8,418 bases of DNA. It comes from Bacteroidota bacterium (lineage in GTDB: Bacteria; Bacteroidota; Ignavibacteria; UBA10030; BY39). Position 1 is the first letter of the stretch; every line of letters begins with the position of its first letter. The translations under genes were made by a program, and so were the position numbers. The notes under the pieces are model-generated. The model was not told the origin of the DNA, searched no databases, and saw only the letters and a program-made list of their open reading frames with translations. The DNA is taken from positions 1-8,418 of the forward strand of contig JAHJRJ010000060.1 of the NCBI GenBank assembly GCA_018830765.1. The letters are read 5' to 3'. Of this stretch, positions 6,430 to 8,418 are shown piece after piece.

Positions 6430-6431
6430 AT

Positions 6432-7265
6432 TTAAACGGATTTAAACAGCGCGGCTGAGACGTAACCGACTACACCGCCTTTCTCGCCCGTGATATCTCC
6501 TGAGTTGCAGCTATGTAAAATCTCAGCTTTATTAGCGCCTAACTTTTTTGCCGCAATCATTGCAGTGGCAGCAGGTCCACCGCCGCACGCCTCAGTGTTT
6601 TGTTCGTCTATATCTTTCAGTAATTTTTCGTAATCAAAGTTTTTAATATCGTCTATCGCAACTTTATCCAACTCTAAAGCCACATCGTACGGATGATAAT
6701 GTGATAAATCGGTGCTGGCTATTACTAAAGCGTTTCTGTCTTTTAATACTTTACCGATCAGATCACCGACTTTGTAACAGTGTTCCTTAGTTTGATTGCC
6801 GATTACTATCGGAAGGAATTTAAAATCTTCCAAAACTATCTGTAGGAAAGGCAGTTGAACTTCGATGGCGTGTTCTTCAATGTGACCTTGAATTGTCGCT
6901 TTCAGTATGCCGTCGTTCTCAAGAATTTCTCGGCGCAGTTCGAGGTCGATGTTCACTTCACCGAGTGGGGTTATATACGACGTGCCAGGATAGACGGAAA
7001 CACCGTCGAAGTATTCGTGATGACTAGGAGATATAATCACAACACTATCTATTTTTTTCCCTTCCAATAATTTATATCCGAAAGCCGCAGTTAACCCGGA
7101 ATATGGATAACCCGCATGAGGAGAGATTAATGCTTTTAAAGAGCCGCGAATCTTTTTAGGTTTGGCACGTTCAATTAATTCTACAACTTGTCGCATCAAA
7201 GCTTTTCCGTCAAGCGGGTAAAACATACCAGCCACTGCTGGCGGTCGTACACTCCATTTATCCAT
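6432..7265 (-). CDS. amrB: AmmeMemoRadiSam system protein B (MEMO1 family)
   Basis: A 277-residue MEMO1-family protein, full length. The family fold resembles class III extradiol dioxygenases. The metal-site residues known from human MEMO1 have counterparts here: H50 in ISPHAGYPYSG, H82 in SPSHHEYF, and C227 in EACGGGP. EEHAIEVQLPF (130-140) and ASTDLSHYHPY (183-193) are also typical. In prokaryotes this family is usually encoded with AMMECR1 and a radical SAM protein, the set named AmmeMemoRadiSam; the chemistry is not settled, to my knowledge. The ATG overlaps the last 8 nt of the AMMECR1 gene (ATTAATGGATAAATGG), a clear coupling junction. No radical SAM gene is in this window. Confidence 0.93.
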   Translation of the reverse strand: MDKWSVRPPAVAGMFYPLDGKALMRQVVELIERAKPKKIRGSLKALISPHAGYPYSGLTAAFGYKLLEGKKIDSVVIISPSHHEYFDGVSVYPGTSYITPLGEVNIDLELRREILENDGILKATIQGHIEEHAIEVQLPFLQIVLEDFKFLPIVIGNQTKEHCYKVGDLIGKVLKDRNALVIASTDLSHYHPYDVALELDKVAIDDIKNFDYEKLLKDIDEQNTEACGGGPAATAMIAAKKLGANKAEILHSCNSGDITGEKGGVVGYVSAALFKSV

Positions 7266-7812
7266 TAATATTTACCTCATTGAAAATTTCAGCAGTAAAA
7301 ATCCATATCTTGGTTGTATTTTTTTTCCAAGCATTGATTGGAAGTCGTGCTTTTCGGGCGGTTTGATTTAAGAAGGTCTCTCTGTCCCAACTATATTCGG
7401 TTGCCACTTGGGGAAGCAGTAATCCGCGATTGAAACCTTCTTCCATAAAAATCCCGTGTTCGCCGACTTGAATTTCGTTTACATCTTTGATTTGTTTTAA
7501 TGGAGATAAAACCGATATTTCGATTTCTATATCTTCAAGGTCTTCATCGGATAGCGGCAAAAAGCGAGGATCATTTATCGCGGCGTGTGCGGCTGTTTCG
7601 ATTATAGTTTCGACGAGAGGTTTTACGGCTTCAACAAACCCGATGCAGCCGCGCAAATCGCCGAACTTATGAATCGTTACAAATGCGCCGGAAGGGTGAA
7701 GTAAATTTTCGGGGCAATCGACTGGTTGCGGCGGTTGATTGCCTTTAACTGCCAACTCGATAGATTGCCGCGCGATTTTAAGTAGATATTCTTTTTCCTC
7801 TTTTGTCAACAC
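7258..7812 (-). CDS. amrA: AmmeMemoRadiSam system protein A (AMMECR1 family)
   Basis: A 184-residue AMMECR1-domain protein, close to the normal length for prokaryotic members. The family hallmark LRGCIG is at 53-58, followed by AAHAAINDPRF (74-84), ISVLSPL (99-105) and GLLLPQVA (130-137). C56 of the hallmark is conserved and may be functional, but the activity of the family is not established. The start is GTG (7812-7810) followed by TTG, with only a weak purine stretch (AAAGAGAAAA) upstream; TTG at 7809 is a possible alternative start. It is the first gene of the long minus-strand operon and shares an 8-nt overlap with amrB, as expected for partners. Confidence 0.93.
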   Translation of the reverse strand: MLTKEEKEYLLKIARQSIELAVKGNQPPQPVDCPENLLHPSGAFVTIHKFGDLRGCIGFVEAVKPLVETIIETAAHAAINDPRFLPLSDEDLEDIEIEISVLSPLKQIKDVNEIQVGEHGIFMEEGFNRGLLLPQVATEYSWDRETFLNQTARKARLPINAWKKNTTKIWIFTAEIFNEVNING

Positions 7813-7868
7813 TTGATTTTCTCTTTATTCATCTAAAAATTAATGAAAAGATTGGAAAGAAACAAGAA

Positions 7869-7897
7869 TTGACAATACAAATGAAATGCATTATATT
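7869..7897 (+). promoter_or_regulatory. Sigma70-type promoter for the MscS-like gene
   Basis: A consensus -35 box TTGACA (7869-7874) and a TATATT -10 box (7892-7897) are separated by exactly 17 bases. Transcription would start near 7904, giving a leader of about 128 nt that includes the palindrome at 7963-7989. Confidence 0.6.
7890..7895 (-). promoter_or_regulatory. Possible -10 element for the amrA operon
   Basis: A perfect TATAAT on the minus strand overlaps the plus-strand -10. No convincing -35 is seen at the right distance, so this is tentative. It would give a leader of about 70 nt ahead of the GTG of amrA. Confidence 0.3.
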
Positions 7898-7962
7898 GAA
7901 ACAAGTTTTACTTGAGATAATTAAATAAACAGTTAAGAAATAACAACGCAATGCCAAATCGG

Positions 7963-7989
7963 GTAGCTAAACGAAGTGCGTTTAGCTAC
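7963..7989. repeat. Perfect 11-bp-stem palindrome in the leader of the MscS-like gene
   Basis: GTAGCTAAACG, loop AAGTG, CGTTTAGCTAC. It sits between the predicted transcription start and the ribosome site of the channel gene. AAATAAC (7938-7944) and GTTATAC (7992-7998) flank it in opposite orientation, giving an overall plan that recalls integron attC sites. No U-tract follows it. Confidence 0.7.
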
Positions 7990-8031
7990 TAGTTATACGC
8001 CATTGGTCGCAAATAAATAAGGAGGGTTGAT

Positions 8032-8418
8032 ATGTTTCAAGATATTCTACAGCAAACATTTTTCCACAACCGCATTTTGGACTATCTCATTTGCCTTTCT
8101 ACTTTTCTCATCGGTATCATTATTATTCAAATATTCAAAAGCATCATTTTAAACCGCCTAAAGGCATTGGCAAAGAAAACTGCCACTACCATAGATGTTT
8201 TTTTGATTCATGCCATTGAAAAGAAATTGCTACCCCTACTTTATTTCGGTGCTTTTTATCTAAGCATCCAAGTTTTGACTCTGAATCCCGCCTTAGAGAA
8301 AGGTATCAATGTTTTGGGTTTAATTCTTTTGACTATCTTTGGTGTTCGTTTTTTACTGGCAATAATTGTTTATGGTCTTGAAACTTATTGGGTAAAGAAA
8401 GAAAAGGACATAGCCAAG
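8032..8418 (+). CDS. MscS-family mechanosensitive ion channel, N-terminal part (cut by right edge)
   Basis: 129 codons are visible and the frame is still open at the window end. The ATG follows AAGGAGGG at about 6 nt, a strong ribosome site. Three hydrophobic segments are seen: about 17-35 (YLICLSTFLIGIIIIQIF), 66-83 and 92-116. Between the first two lies LKALAKKTATTIDVFLIHAIEK, the short polar hairpin with a TTID/DxFL pattern that is typical just after the first segment in small MscS-like channels. The pore helix and the soluble beta domain would lie beyond the edge and cannot be checked. It is transcribed away from the amr operon, probably from the promoter at 7869-7897. It should act in the inner membrane in osmotic protection. 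The family call rests on pattern memory of the N-terminus only. Confidence 0.75.
   Translation, partial: MFQDILQQTFFHNRILDYLICLSTFLIGIIIIQIFKSIILNRLKALAKKTATTIDVFLIHAIEKKLLPLLYFGAFYLSIQVLTLNPALEKGINVLGLILLTIFGVRFLLAIIVYGLETYWVKKEKDIAK

Noticed and set aside
7951..7992. 13-codon plus-strand frame (MPNRVAKRSAFSY) across the palindrome, as a leader peptide
   Set aside because: No ribosome site precedes its ATG, and the frame is explained by the palindrome itself.

Overview
The window looks like a chromosomal segment of a low-to-moderate GC bacterium, probably from the Bacteroidota/Chlorobiota side (Ignavibacteria-like). This rests on inference from several traits: a single-chain glycyl-tRNA synthetase whose motif 3 reads ETSAG, an AmmeMemoRadiSam A/B pair, a DUF2520 Rossmann protein, a free-standing four-helix-bundle (S23/IVP-type) gene set in degenerate heptad repeats, and Fn3-type lipoproteins. 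No single marker fixes the taxon.

Layout. From 7812 down to 1314 the minus strand carries one long, tightly packed series. In transcription order it holds amrA (AMMECR1 family), amrB (MEMO1 family), a DUF2520 Rossmann protein, a long-form glucose-1-phosphate thymidylyltransferase, a small four-helix-bundle gene, an enoyl-CoA hydratase, a small membrane-anchored protein of unknown function, and glycyl-tRNA synthetase. Most junctions overlap or lie within a few bases (8-nt overlap, 2-nt gap, 4-nt overlap, 1-nt gap), which suggests a translationally coupled operon. The four-helix-bundle unit is the exception: it fills the gap between the nucleotidyltransferase stop and the hydratase start and is bounded on both sides by inverted arrays of a 7-bp degenerate repeat, GATnTnn. 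It looks like a later insertion into the operon.

Below glyS is a palindrome-rich intergenic stretch (1159-1313). It is followed, still on the minus strand, by a separate two-gene unit of exported proteins: a 301-aa Fn3-containing lipoprotein and the start of a signal-peptide protein that runs off the left edge.

At the right end (7813-8031) a divergent intergenic region contains a good sigma70-type promoter on the plus strand, an overlapping TATAAT on the minus strand, and a perfect 11-bp-stem palindrome in the leader of the next gene. That gene, on the plus strand and cut by the right edge, encodes the membrane N-terminus of an MscS-type mechanosensitive channel.

Most genes have recognisable families. 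The less ordinary content is the heptad-repeat-bounded four-helix-bundle unit, two related palindromes with a compensatory base pair below glyS, the attC-like palindrome upstream of the channel gene, the AmmeMemo pair coupled to DUF2520 without a radical SAM partner in view, and two secreted proteins of unknown role. I do not see a clear defence system, CRISPR array, tRNA, rRNA or transposase.
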